Shown: positions 48,094-58,194 of the stretch, piece after piece | How positions within the stretch are numbered: the stretch's first letter is position 1 | Layout of the letters: each line of letters begins with the position of its first letter | Origin: CAVPTL01 sp963729195 | GTDB lineage: Bacteria > Actinomycetota > Thermoleophilia > Gaiellales > JAICJC01 | NCBI GenBank assembly: GCA_963729195.1 | Contig: CAVSNF010000024.1 | Coordinates: 124,001 to 188,000 of the forward strand | Length of the DNA: 64,000 nt | Direction of reading: 5' to 3' | Position numbers and translations under genes: made by a program | The notes under the pieces: model-generated | Databases searched by the model: none | Told to the model about the DNA's origin: nothing | The model's input: the letters and a program-made list of their open reading frames with translations, nothing else

Positions 48094-49055
48094 CAGGCAC
48101 CTCCGTTTCGGTTGAGGACACGGGCGGGGTTTTGGTCGAGCACCAGGTCGGCTGCGCCCGAGCCGAGTGCCTCCACCGCTCTGCGGGTCGGCTCCCATGC
48201 GATCACCGGGTGATCGCTCCCATACACCACCTGTTCGGCGCCATAGGTCGAGAGCGTGAGCTCGAGCGCCTCGCGGCCCGAGCTGGCGGTGTCCAGGAAC
48301 AGGTTGGGATCGATCGATCCCGGCTCGCCGCTGAAGACGCGCCAGCGGTGTTCCAGCACGCGGGGCGCCGCCGGCCAGAATCGCCCACACCGTGCGCAGC
48401 TGCGGGTGGAGCTCCCGCCCGATCGCCCTCCAGGTGAAGAACGCGCGCTGCGACCAGGCCGGGTACTGCCCCACCGACGTCCACCATCCCGGCAGCGATC
48501 CGGGGGCCGGCGCTCGGGGTGTCCAGGGCGCCGGGCCTGGGTGGACGAACAGCGGCCGGTCGCGGCCCTCGACCAGGGCCAGCAACGGCCGCAATCGGCT
48601 CGACTGCCTCCGGGGTGGCCAGAGCCTCCGACGGCACGGTCACGCCGGCGAAACCGCGATCGAGCAGATCGGACACCGATCCGAGTGATCGTCTCGACGT
48701 CGTCGAGGACGACCGCCGCCATCGCCTGCAGGCGCCCACCGGACTCGCGCGTGACCTGCTCGATGCCGCTGTTGTAGGCCTCCACCAGCGGGGCGGCCTG
48801 CTCCGCCGGGAGCGCTTCGCAGCCCAACGGGGTCGAGATCGAGATCACCGCCGAGTCGATCTCCTGGCGGTCCAGTTCGGCGACCCGGCGCGCCGGGTCG
48901 TGGTTTCGCAGGTCGATGTGACAACCCGGCTCCCATCCCAGTTCCAAGAACATGCGTGGCCCGGTGCCGCGCAGGCAGGGCGCCGAGGTGCGGTCAGAGA
49001 GCGCCGAGATGAACGCTTCTGGCCACAGGTGCTGATGGATATCCACGCGTGGAAT
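48093..49055 (-). CDS. Amidohydrolase-2 family metal-dependent hydrolase (frameshifted)
   Basis: Begins PRVDIHQHLWPE, the HxH metal motif, and ends with the barrel's last aspartate in VYGSDHPVIAWEP and LVLDQNPARVL. This is the family of aminocarboxymuconate decarboxylase-like lyases and hydrolases. Frame changes between 48365 and 48680 disturb the centre. No ATG or well-placed GTG follows the ribosome site GGAGG (49063-49067). The codon at ideal spacing is ATT (49055), so the start is uncertain; GTG at 49046 is the alternative. It is the first gene of the leftward operon. Confidence 0.75.
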   Translation of the reverse strand: MPRVDIHQHLWPEAFISALSDRTSAPCLRGTGPRMFLELGWEPGCHIDLRNHDPARRVAELDRQEIDSAVISISTPLGCEALPAEQAAPLVEAYNSGIEQVTRESGGRLQAMAAVVLDDVETITRIGVRSARSRFRRRDRAVGGSGHPGGSRADCGRCWPWSRAATGRCSSTQARRPGHPERRPPDRCRDGGRRWGSTRPGRSARSSPGGRSGGSSTRSCARCGRFWPAAPRVLEHRWRVFSGEPGSIDPNLFLDTASSGREALELTLSTYGAEQVVYGSDHPVIAWEPTRRAVEALGSGAADLVLDQNPARVLNRNGGA

Positions 49056-49075
49056 GTTTGCGCCTCCGAGAATCT

Positions 49076-49091
49076 TGTGAAACGATTCACA
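49076..49091. promoter_or_regulatory. LacI-family operator between amidohydrolase and lacI-type gene
   Basis: TGTGAAACGATTCACA has six-base perfect arms (TGTGAA/TTCACA) around ACGA. The central AACG pattern fits LacI/GalR-family operators. It lies between the two divergent genes, 21 bases from the amidohydrolase start and 5 from the regulator start. It could therefore control both directions. Confidence 0.75.
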
Positions 49092-49095
49092 GATT

Positions 49096-50059
49096 GTGCC
49101 CGAACCGTCCTCCACGCGCAAGCGACCGACCCTCAAGGATCTCGCCCAGCTGACCGGGCTGTCCCCCGCCGGCGCCCACTATGCGCTGCGGGGTGAGCGG
49201 GTGTCGGCCGACACCAGCGACGCGGGTGCGAGCCGAGGCCGATCGGATCGGGTTTCGGCTGGATCCCGTAGCCCGGGCGCTGCGCGGCGGCTCCAGCGGG
49301 TTGGTGGGTGTCGTGGGCGGAAGCCTGCACGACTACTGGCACCAGCACTTCGCCTCTGAGCTCGGCCGGGAGCTGAGCCGCGACGGTCGCCAGATGGTGC
49401 TGGTCGACGCCGGCGGCAGCCATCACACACAGATCGAGATCGCTGCCGATCTGCTCGACCACCGCGTCGACGGCCTGGTCGTGCTGCCGGTCGAAACCCA
49501 CTCTGGCGACTGGCGTGACGTGGTCGGGCGGGTGCCCACGGTGGCCGTGGGTGCGTCACTGCCCCCACCCTGCCAGCACGGTGCGGTTCGGAGCTGCTGC
49601 GGGGATCCGGCTGATGCTCGAGCATCTCCGCGGGCTCGGTCACGCAGCACGTCTTGGTGCTGACGCCCGGCGTGCACACGCTGCCGGCAGTCAGAGTCGG
49701 TGACGTTCCTGGAATGCGGCTTCTCGGCGGCCGACGCTGCTCGGGTGGCATCCGAGCCGCTGTCTGGGAGTGCGCGACCCACCGCGGTGTTCGCCCTCAC
49801 CGACACGATCGCCTGCGGGGTGTACGCCGCCTGCCGGGACCTGGGCTTGCGAGTGCCGGCCGACGTGAGTGTCGCCGGGTTTGACGATCATCCGCTTTCG
49901 GCGCTGCTCAACCCTGCGCTCACGACCGTCGGCTGGGATACGCCCAGGGCGGCGGTGACCGCTGCTCGCATCCTCAATCGCACGTTCGAGGGTAGCCGCC
50001 CCGCCTCGGTCGAGTTTCCGCCGACCCTGGTGGTACGTGACTCCACCGGGCCGGCCTGA
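49096..50059 (+). CDS. LacI-family transcriptional regulator (frameshifted)
   Basis: The helix-turn-helix and hinge read RPTLKDLAQLTGLSPAGAHY and, after removing one base near 49217, SADTATRVRAEADRIGFRLD. The sugar-binding-protein-like effector domain follows (GLVGVVGGSLHDYWHQHF, RVDGLVVLP, and VPADVSVAGFDDHPLSALL near the end). Other shifts lie near 49580 and 49650-49690. The expected role is repression of the divergent catabolic operon via the operator at 49076, with an unknown inducer. Confidence 0.85.
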
Positions 50060-50071
50060 TACACCTCGGCC

Positions 50072-50599
50072 ATGCACCTCGAATTCGTGCAGGGCGACAT
50101 CACCACCGAGCCGGTGGACGCGATCGTGAATGCCGCCAACTCGGCTCTGGCCGGGGGCGGCGGAGTCGACGGGGCGATCCAGCGGGCCGGCGGGCCGGAC
50201 GATCCTGGCGGAGTGCCGCATCATCGGCGGCTGCCCCACCGGCGAGGCGGTGGCGACCGGGGCGGGCGCGCTGCCGGCTCGGTACGTGATCCATGCGGTC
50301 GGCCCGGTGTGGCGCGGCGGTAAGGCCGGCGAGCCGGAGCTGCTGGCCTCGGCACATCGACGAGCGATCGAGATCGCTGCCGGTCTGGGGTGCCGATCGG
50401 TGGCCTTCCCGGCGATCTCCACCGGCATCTACGGCTATCCCGTGGCCCGGGCCGCTCCGATCGCTGTGGCGGCGTCTTGGGCGGCGGCTCAGCGGCGCTC
50501 CCGGGGTCGACACGAGTCCGGTTCGTGCTCTTCAGCGAGGCCGATCTGGCCGTCTATCGGGCCGCCGCGGACACGCTCGGGGTGGGCTCAGCGCAGTAG
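50072..50599 (+). CDS. Macrodomain protein, O-acetyl-ADP-ribose deacetylase-like (frameshifted)
   Basis: Starts LEFVQGDITTEPVDAIVNAA, with NSALAGGGGVDGAI, the core of the ADP-ribose-binding macrodomain of the YmdB/MacroD type. After shifts near 50195 and 50505 the sequence continues with RYVIHAVGPVW, AFPAISTGIYGYP and VRFVLFSEADLAVY. Such proteins remove acetyl or ADP-ribosyl groups. It follows the lacI-type gene by 12 bases. It overlaps the convergent histidine kinase by about 12 bases. Confidence 0.85.
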
Positions 50600-52011
50600 C
50601 CGTCCGCCGCTTGCGCGGCAGCGACAGCGTGAACGTCGACCCCTCGCCCGGCTCGCTGGTGACCGTCAGCCGGCCTCCCAGGGCGGAGGCCAGCTCGCGC
50701 GCGATCGAGAGTCCCAGGCCGGTGCCGCCCTCGCCCCGGCGGCTGTAGAACGGGTGGAACACCGCCTCGTGATCGGCCGGTGCGATGCCAGGGCCGGTGT
50801 CGGTGACCGTGATCGCGGCCACGCCGCTGGATGTGAGGCAGGCCAGCTTGACCGTGCCGCCCCGAGGTGTCCAGCGAAACGCGTTGTCGAGCAGGTTGTT
50901 GACGATCTGGAGCACCCGGTCGCCGTCGGTGATGACGGTGGGAGCCGCGGCGGTGGTGGTGTCGAACTCGACCTCGTTGGCCCGGGAGATCTCGCGGAAG
51001 CCGGCGGCGGCCTGCTCCAGCAGCGCCTCCAGCCCCACCTCTTCCTGCACCACCCGGAACTGGTGGGCTTCCAGCCGGGTGAGGTCGAGCAGGTCGTTGA
51101 CCAGCCGTTCCAGCCGCCGCACCTCCTCGTTGACCGCGGCCAGCGAGTCGTCCATGTCTTCGGGCTCCACCACGCCCTCAGAGACCGCCTGTACGTGCCC
51201 GGAGATGGCGGTCAGCGGGCGTGCGCAGCTCGTGGGTGACGCGCATCAGGAAGTTCCGTTCCAGCTCGTCGATCTCACGCAGCCGGTCGACCATCCCCTG
51301 GAACCGGGTGGCGAGCGCCCCCAGCTCGTCGTCGGAGGTGTTCTCGGTGACCACGTTCACGTCCAGGTCGCCGCGGGCCACCCGGTCGGCTGCGGTTCCG
51401 ATCACGGTCAGCGGGCGGGTGATCCGGCGCGACACGAAGGTGGCCAGCACGAATGCCACCACCAGGCCGATGATCGTCCCGATCGTGACCAGGCCGATCA
51501 CGTTCTTCCAGGCGTTGTTGACGTCGGTGAGCGGCTTGGCCAGCACGACGGTGCCAAAGTTCTGGCCGTTGACCAGAACCGGGGCCGCCACCCCGATCAA
51601 CCTGCTCCTTGGAGCCGGTCGGCCTGAACTCCACGACCTTGCGCTGATCTCGCTGCAGCGACGTCACGATCGTCGTGAGGGATCTCGCCCTCGGTCGGAT
51701 TGGGGTCGAGCGTTTGGTCATCGGGGAACATCGGCGGGCCGCCGTAGTACAGGTGGGCGGCGGTCGCGTGCTCGAAGTCGCTGGGTGAGACCACCTGCAG
51801 CTTGCGTGTTGCCGTTCATGGTGTAGTACTGGTCGATGGCGCGGTTGTAGTACAGGGCCACCCCGTTGACCTGCATCCGCAGCGTCGTTACGGTCTGATC
51901 GCGGCTGTAGGACTGGTACAGGCTGACGACGACCACGCCCGCCAGCACCGTGGCCAGCAGGAGCGTTCCCACGAACAGGAAGGCCAGTCGGGCTCTAAGT
52001 GACCGCAGCAT
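50588..52011 (-). CDS. Membrane sensor histidine kinase (frameshifted)
   Basis: Two transmembrane helices flank an extracytoplasmic domain (first helix residues about 8-30; second IGLVTIGTIIGLVVAFVLAT). A HAMP linker, the H-box RVTHELRTPLT (restored by removing one C), and the ATPase N, G1 and G2 boxes (NLLDNAFRWTP, DTGPGIAP, GGTGLGLSIA) follow. Shifts near 51840, 51700, 51600, 51215 and perhaps 50610 break the frame. The start overlaps the end of the response regulator gene by 17 bases, so the pair is coupled. Confidence 0.87.
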
Positions 52012-52685
52012 CGTCAGCGACCTTGTATCCGACGCCCCAGACGGTGGCAACCGGACAATCGTCGCCGAGCTTGCGCCGCAACTGGCGCACGTGCACATCC
52101 ACCGTGCGGGTATCACCGGCAAACGTGTAGCCCCACACCCGCTCCAGCAGCTGGTCGCGGGTCAGCACCAATCCGCGGTGGTCGAGCAGCTCCCACAGCA
52201 GGTCGAACTCCTTGGGCGCCAGCTGCACCTGCTCGCCGCGCACGGTCACCTCTCGCCGGCCCGCGTCGATGCGCACGTTGCCGTGCTCCATGGCGGCCTC
52301 CTGGGGCCGCCGGGCGGTGGTGGCCGAGCGTCGCAGGATCGTCTTGATGCGGGCCACCAGCTCGCGCGGATTGAACGGCTTGGTGAGGTAGTCGTCGGCC
52401 CCCACCTCGAGTCCGACGATCTTGTCGACATCGTCGTCGCGGGCGGTCAGCATCAGGATGGGAACGTCTGAGCTGGAGCGAATCTGGCGGCAGATCTCGA
52501 GGCCGTCCATATCGGGCAGCATCAGATCGAGCACCATCAGGTCAGGCTTGGTGCTCTCGAACTTGGCCAAGCGCCTCCGCCCCGTCACGGGCGATGTCGA
52601 CGGTGTAGCGCTCTTTTTTCAGATACATCGAGACGAACGAGGCAATGTTCCGCTCGTCCTCGACGATCAGAATCTTTTCCGCCAA
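51995..52685 (-). CDS. OmpR/PhoB-family response regulator (one frameshift, TTG start)
   Basis: The receiver domain has the acidic pair in LIVEDERNI, the phosphoacceptor aspartate in LMVLDLMLPDMDG, and the conserved lysine in DDYLTKPF. The C-terminal winged helix (LAPKEFDLLWELLDHRG, RTVDVHVRQLRRKLG) is of the PhoB type. The N-terminus AEKILIVEDER is reached by one shift near 52570. TTG at 52685 is the only fitting start. It is four bases from the secreted protein gene upstream. Confidence 0.85.
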
Positions 52686-52688
52686 GGG

Positions 52689-53138
52689 TTACCACCGGAT
52701 CGAAAGCGGGTGAGACGACGAAGACCATTTCTTCTTTGGCCCGTTGTTCACAGTGTAGTCGCCTGATCCGTTGAGGGTCACGCTGGCCCGCGCCGTCGAG
52801 CTGAAGTTGGTGACGGTGCCGGTGATCTTGACCCAGAAGTCTCCGCTGGCCTTGAGGCACATCGTGTTTCCCTTGTACACGGTGGCCTTGAGGTTCGAGT
52901 CCCAGTGGTGGCTGGAGGCGCCGCTGACGGTGGTGTTGCCGCCGCGGACGGCGATCGAGCCGGTCTTGACGCTGGCGACAGCTGGCACCGCTGGCGGAGT
53001 CCTCGGTGACGGTGCCGGTGCCCTTCGCCCAGACGTAGCCGCAGTGGCTGCAGGACGGCTGGGCGGTGGCGGCGGATGCGACGGTGGTCGCCGCGCCGAA
53101 CGCGAGCACACATGCCACCCCCAGAGAACCCTTTTCAT
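52689..53138 (-). CDS. Small secreted protein of unknown function (two frameshifts)
   Basis: When two shifts (near 53110 and 52985) are repaired, the product begins MKRVLWG, continues with a signal peptide ending ASAATAQP, and has a beta-rich domain of about 120 residues. That domain contains CSHCGYVWAKGTG, TGSIAVRGGNTTVSG and TLNGSGDYTVNN. The two close cysteines may form a disulfide. It lies directly upstream of the two-component genes and may be part of the same unit. No family recognised. Confidence 0.6.
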   Translation of the reverse strand: MKRVLWGWHVCSRSARRPPSHPPPPPSRPAATAATSGRRAPAPSPRTPPAVPAVASVKTGSIAVRGGNTTVSGASSHHWDSNLKATVYKGNTMCLKASGDFWVKITGTVTNFSSTARASVTLNGSGDYTVNNGPKKKWSSSSHPLSIRW

Positions 53139-53215
53139 ACCTCTCATCATGTGGAAGGGCTGCGGAGACGTCTACAGCGCGTCTGTAAGGCTTCTGTAAA
53201 GTCGGTTTTCGGCGG

Positions 53216-54748
53216 TCAGGTGGCGATATCGACGGCGCGCGACTCCCGGATCACGGTGACCTTGATCTGGCCGGGATATTCGAGGTTGTCCTCGATCTCA
53301 CGCGCGATCTCCTGGCTCATGAGCGCGGCGGTGTCGTCGTCGATCTCCTCGGGCTTGACCATCACCCGGATCTCGCGGCCGGCCTGCATGGCGTAGCAGC
53401 GTTCCACGCCCCGCTTCGAGGTGGCGATCTCCTCCAGCGCCTCCAGCCGCTGGATGTAGCCCTCGAGGCTCTCGCCGCGGCCTCCGGGCCGGGACGCAGA
53501 GACGGCATCGGCGGCGATCACCAGCACCGCCTCGACGGTCTGGGGCTCCACGTCGTAGTGGTGTGCCTCGATCGCGTGGCAGACGCTGGGGCTCTCGCGG
53601 TAGCGCTTGGCCAGCTGGGCCGAGATGACCGCGTGCGGGCCCTCCGACCTCGTGGGTCACCGCCTTGCCGAGGTCGTGCAGCAGCGCGGCCCGCCGGGCG
53701 GTCTTCTGACTGGCTCCCAGCTCGGCGGCCATGATCGCGGCCAGATGCGCGCACTCGACCGAGTGCTTGAGCACGTTTTGGCCGTACGAGGTGCGGTAGT
53801 GCAGCCGGCCGAGCACCTTGATCAGCTCGGGATGCAGGCCGTGCACGTTGGCCTCGAGCGATGCCTGCTCGCCCGCCTCGATCATCTTCTGCTCGATCTC
53901 GGCCTTGGCCTGGAGGTACATCTCCTCGATCCGGGAGGGATGGATGCGGCCGTCGGCGATCAGGCTCTGGATGGTCAGCCGGGCGATCTCACGGCGGACG
54001 CCGTCGAAGGCCGACAGCACCACCGCCTGGGGCGTGTCGTCGATGATGATGTCGACGCCGGTGAGGTTCTCGAGCGCGCGGATGTTGCGGCCCTCGCGAC
54101 CGATGATGCGGCCCTTCGAGGTCGTCGGAGGGAAGCTGCACCACCGACACCGTGGTCTCGGCGGTGTGCCCCGAGGCGGTGCGCTGGATCGCGACCGACA
54201 GGATGTTCCGGGCGCGGCGGTCGGCTTCCAGCTTGGCCTCCTCCTCGACCGCCCGCACCAGCTTGGCCATCTGCTTTCGGCTGGTCTCCTCGGTGCGTTC
54301 CAGCAGCAGGTCGCGGGCCTGGGCGGCGGTCATGCTCGACACCCGCTCGAGCTCTGCCAGCTCGGCGTCGCGGGCGATCTTGAGCTCCTCCTGGAGCTGC
54401 TTGGCGTGCACGTCGCGGTCGGTGATCGACTGCTCGCGCCGGGCCAGCTCCTCGGCCTTGGTCTCGGCGGCGGTCGTCGCGGGCAGCCAGCCGTTCCTCG
54501 AGCTTGGCCACCTCGGCTCGTCGGTCGGAGATCTCGCGCTCGCTTTCGGAGCGCTGGGCGAGGAGTTCCTCGCGTGCGGTTACGCGAGCCTCCTTCATTT
54601 GGGCCTCGGCTTCGCGGCCGGCGTCTTGCAGGATTCGATCGGCCTCGCGTTGGGCGTCGGCCAGCCGGCCGGCACCCATGCGGGCGTGGGCAAAGTAGCC
54701 CACGACGATCCCCGCGGCCAGCGCAAGGAGGATGAGAAGAGCGTCCAC
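53216..54748 (-). CDS. rny: Ribonuclease Y (frameshifted)
   Basis: A membrane-anchored endoribonuclease that starts mRNA decay. It has one N-terminal helix (DALLILLALAAGIVVGYFA), a long coiled coil, and a KH domain. The HD domain includes LKHSVECAHLAAIMAAELG and AALLHDLGKAV, and the C-terminus ends PGQIKVTVIRESRAVDIAT, all typical of RNase Y. Shifts near 54480, 54120 and 53645 interrupt the frame. Length of about 510 residues is normal. It lies downstream of recX, an order seen in many Actinobacteria. Confidence 0.9.
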
Positions 54749-55022
54749 CGCGTCTCCTTCGAGTTGTGTGCCCCCATGTCGGCGGGCTGGAAGTCAGAAA
54801 AACGCGTGTGAACCCCGGCTGTTGCCCGAATCCACCGGTCACAACTCGCATCGGCTCCGCGCGAACGAAGCTGGGACGCGAACCGCGACGAGCGAAGCCG
54901 GGATAGCGTCCGGGCCTCGGCCCGGCAGCCTCCAACTCACCGATGTTCACACTCATGAACCATGGTACCCGCCCACCCGGTCTGGGTGCAATCTCGTGGT
55001 GGCCGGCCCCAGGGTCGCGTGC

Positions 55023-55633
55023 TCAGTCGAGGTCGAGTCGGAGTACGGTCGCCACCGTGTCGGCGTCGTAGCCGCGGCGGCAAAGGAACGCGGACGCTCG
55101 GGCCAGATCGCGCCGGTTCGGTCGGAATCGTCCCAAACCGTTTGACCACCACAGCGTGTGCCCGTTCCCGCTCCTGGTCGGGCTGCTCGGCCAGCGCCTC
55201 GGCGGACGACCCGGGATCGACCTGCAGGCGCTGCAGGTCGTGCTCGACCCGGAGGTGGCCGTGACCGCGATCCCTGGTGCGCTCCGCGACGCTGGCGGCC
55301 AGCGCCTGGTCGTCGACCAAGCCCACACGCCGGAGGCGCTCCACCGTCTCGTGTGCCGCGGCGCTGTCGAGGCCGAGCGTCCGCAGACGTGCGAGCAGCT
55401 CGGCTTGCGATCGCGCGCGACGGGCGATCAGGCGCAGCATCCGCTGCTCGGCGGCGTCGACCTGGGCGTACCGGCTCGAGCACCGTGCGGGTGTCGTCCT
55501 CGATCTGGGTGCCGACCGCGAGCCCGAGTTCCAGCACCCGGCGCTCGTGCACCCGGCAACGGTCGCCGTCCGAGGTACAGACGTCGACCATCGCCGGGTG
55601 CGATCGAGCGCGCCGGAGTGCCGTGACCTCCAC
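55023..55633 (-). CDS. recX: Recombination regulator RecX (two frameshifts)
   Basis: A helical-repeat protein that modulates RecA filaments. Recognisable parts are LIARRARSQAELLARLRTLG, VERLRRVGLVDDQALAASVA and the C-terminal FLCRRGYDADTVATVL. Shifts lie near 55470 and 55140. It begins 12 bases after the recA stop, the usual arrangement. The N-terminal about 55 residues form the variable extension seen in actinobacterial RecX. Confidence 0.85.
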
Positions 55634-55645
55634 GTGCCCTAAACG

Positions 55646-56767
55646 CTAGTTCGAGTTCTGAGAACTCAGAGCATCCTCGGCCGAACTGAGAGCGTCCTCG
55701 GGCAGGTCAGCCGACTCGGCTGTCTCGGCAGGCATGTCCAGCGGTGGGTTGTTGTTGACGCGTGGCTCTCGGATCGGCACCACCGTGTCGGGCATGGCCG
55801 CCTGGATGCCCTCCAGTACCTGGATGGTGACGTCGGGATGCTCGACCATGAACGCCTTGACGTTGGTGCGTCCCTGACCCAGCCGCTCGTCGCCGAAGGA
55901 GAAGTAGGACCCGGCCTTGGTGATCACCTTCTTCTCGAGGGCGACGTCGAGCACCGAGCCCTCCCAGGAGATGCCCTCGCCGTAGGCGATATCGAACTCC
56001 GCCTGCTTGAACGGCGGGGACACCTTGTTCTTGACGACCTTCACCCGGCAGCGGTTTCCGACCGCCTCGGTGCCTTCCTTGAGCGTCTCGATGCGACGGA
56101 TGTCGAGCCTGACCGACGAGTAGAACTTGAGCGCGCGGCCACCGGTCGTGGTCTCGGGCGAACCGAACATCACGCCGATCTTCTCGCGCAGCTGGTTGGT
56201 GAAGATGCAGATCGTGCCGGTGCGGTTGAGGTTACCGGCGATCTTGCGCAGGGCCTGGCTCATCAGCCGGGCCTGCAGGCCGACGTGGGAGTCGCCCATC
56301 TCGCCCTCGATCTCCGCTCGCGGCACCAGCGCGGCCACCGAGTCGATCACGAGCACGTCCAGCGCCCCCGAGCGGATCAGCATCTCGGAGATCTCCAGCG
56401 CCTGCTCACCGTTGTCGGGCTGGGACAGCAGCAGATCGTCGACGTTGACGCCGATACGCCGGGCATAGCTCGGGTCCATCGCATGCTCGGCATCGATGAA
56501 CGCGGCCAGGCCGCCCTTGCGCTGTGCCTCTGCGATCACGTGGTAGCAGAGCGTGGTCTTGCCCGATGACTCGGGGCCGAACACCTCGACCACGCGACCG
56601 CGGGGAAGGCCGCCGATTCCGAGTGCAAGGTCGAGTGACAGCGCTCCGGTGGAAACGACATCGATGTCGACCGGTGAGGCATCGCCCATCTTCATGATCG
56701 CGCCCTTGCCGAACTGCCGCTCGATCTGGCTTACCGCCGCATCCAAAGCTTCTTCTTTTTTCTCCAT
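55646..56767 (-). CDS. recA: Recombinase RecA
   Basis: Intact, 373 residues. Walker A GPESSGKT (residues 64-71), Walker B LDVLVIDSVAALVPRAE, loop L1/L2 regions (GEMGDSHVGLQARLMSQAL and FTNQLREKIGVMFGSPETTT) and a short acidic tail. No intein. It catalyses strand exchange and LexA cleavage. An AGGAAGG ribosome site is eight bases before the ATG at 56767. A LexA-type box lies 87 bases upstream. Confidence 0.98.
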   Translation of the reverse strand: MEKKEEALDAAVSQIERQFGKGAIMKMGDASPVDIDVVSTGALSLDLALGIGGLPRGRVVEVFGPESSGKTTLCYHVIAEAQRKGGLAAFIDAEHAMDPSYARRIGVNVDDLLLSQPDNGEQALEISEMLIRSGALDVLVIDSVAALVPRAEIEGEMGDSHVGLQARLMSQALRKIAGNLNRTGTICIFTNQLREKIGVMFGSPETTTGGRALKFYSSVRLDIRRIETLKEGTEAVGNRCRVKVVKNKVSPPFKQAEFDIAYGEGISWEGSVLDVALEKKVITKAGSYFSFGDERLGQGRTNVKAFMVEHPDVTIQVLEGIQAAMPDTVVPIREPRVNNNPPLDMPAETAESADLPEDALSSAEDALSSQNSN

Positions 56768-56853
56768 CGTGATCACCTTCCTGGCCGCACTGTGCGCCGA
56801 GACGCAGGGGGACGAAGTGTACGAGCCGCGTCCGACGGATCACCGTGCGGACA

Positions 56854-56867
56854 CGAACACGCGTTCG
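56854..56867. promoter_or_regulatory. SOS (LexA) box upstream of recA
   Basis: CGAACACGCGTTCG is a perfect match to the Gram-positive/actinobacterial LexA site CGAAC-N4-GTTCG. It is placed upstream of recA and just beyond the 3' end of cinA, so recA can be induced by DNA damage on its own. Confidence 0.85.
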
Positions 56868-56901
56868 ATGGAGAGAATCCTAGACGCCCCACCGGACGCA
56901 C

Positions 56902-58194
56902 TCAAGCGTCGAGGTGTTTCGACCCTGTGCCGAGATGCGCCAGGATCAGGTGCAGCGCCGGCCGTGGTGGCTCGCTCTCGCACGATGTGGCGGTCGCCGG
57001 TGAACTCGTGCCGTGCGCCGACCTCGCCCAGCGGAGAGCTGAGGTGCAGGTACACGAGACCCACCGGCTTGTCGGGGGTGCCGCCGCCCGGGCCGGCGAT
57101 GCCGGTCACCGAGACGGCCACGTCGGCTCCAAGTGAGGCCCGCGCTCCGGCTGCCATGGCAGCAGCGGTCTCGGCGCTGACCGCGCCGTGTGCCTCGAGC
57201 ACCGCCTCCGGCACGTTCAGCAGTTCGTGCTTGACGTCGTCGGAGTAGCTCACGATCGCGCCCACGAACACCTTCGAGCTGCCGGGGATATCGGTGATCA
57301 GGCGGGCGATCGCACCGCCGGTGCACGACTCTGCAGTGGCCAGCGTCCAGCCGCGGTCTGCGATCGCATCGGCGACGATCTCGGCCACCGGGGCCTCATC
57401 GGTGGCAAACACGTAGTCACCCAGCTCGCGGCGCATCGCGGCGGCGAACTCGGCGCCCCGCTGCTCGGCGCCCTGGTCGGCGCGGATGTCGATCTCGACC
57501 TCGAACCGGCGTGCGCAGATCGACGTCTCCACGCCGGCGGGGTCGCCGCCCAGGTCGCTGAAGATATCGGCCACGTGCGATTCGCCCATCCCGTAGGTGC
57601 GAAGCAGCGTGCGCGCCCGCGGCCGGGCTCGGGCGAACAGCCCCGCCAGCCGGGGGTGCTGCGGTGCCAGCTCCCACAGGCGGCGCAGCTCTGACGGAAC
57701 GCCGGGCAGCACGACCACGGCGGCCGAGCCGACGTCGAGCACCAGACCCGGAGCGGTGCCGGCCAAGCCCAGCACGTCCGACCCGACAGGGATATGCGCC
57801 TGCTTGAGGTTGCCGGCGTCGAATCGGCTCGGGATCGAAGCCGTTGCGGGCCGCCACCTCGGCGGTCCACCGGTTGACCCGGTCGAGCACGTCCTGATCG
57901 ACCACCAGATCGACCCCGGCGAGCCGTGCGATGGCCTCCACGGTGCGATCGTCATGGGTCGGCCCGAGGCCTCCGGAGGTAACAACCAGATCGTGCCCGG
58001 CGACCAGCTCCCCCAGCCCCTGCTCGATCGGATCGAGGCCGTCGCCGACCGTCATCGAGCGCTCGACCGAGAACCCGTGGAGCTCGAGGCTGCGGGCCAG
58101 GTGCGAAGCGTTGAGGTCGGAGATCACGCCGCGCAGAAGCTCATTGCCGGTGAGCAGGATCGCAGCGGTTGGGCGGGCCGGTGCTCTCGGTCAA
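56902..58194 (-). CDS. cinA: CinA-like nicotinamide-nucleotide amidase/MoCF-domain protein (frameshifted)
   Basis: The N-terminal molybdopterin-binding-like domain reads TAAILLTGNELLRGVISDLN and VVTSGGLGPTHDDRTVEAIA. The C-terminal PncC domain has the catalytic serine in TAESCTGGAIARLITDIPG and SVTGIAGPGGGTPDKPVG. It recycles NMN and possibly cleaves ADP-ribose. The start TTG at 58194 overlaps the RodZ-like stop (TTGA) and requires removal of one C from a CCC near 58170. Other shifts lie near 57840 and 56945, where the true tail HLILAHLGTGSKHLDA ends at 56902. Confidence 0.88.

Noticed and set aside
54749..55022. Gap between recX and rny with imperfect GAAGC-GGGA repeats
   Set aside because: The repeats are short and imperfect; I see no gene, terminator with T-run or clear promoter there.
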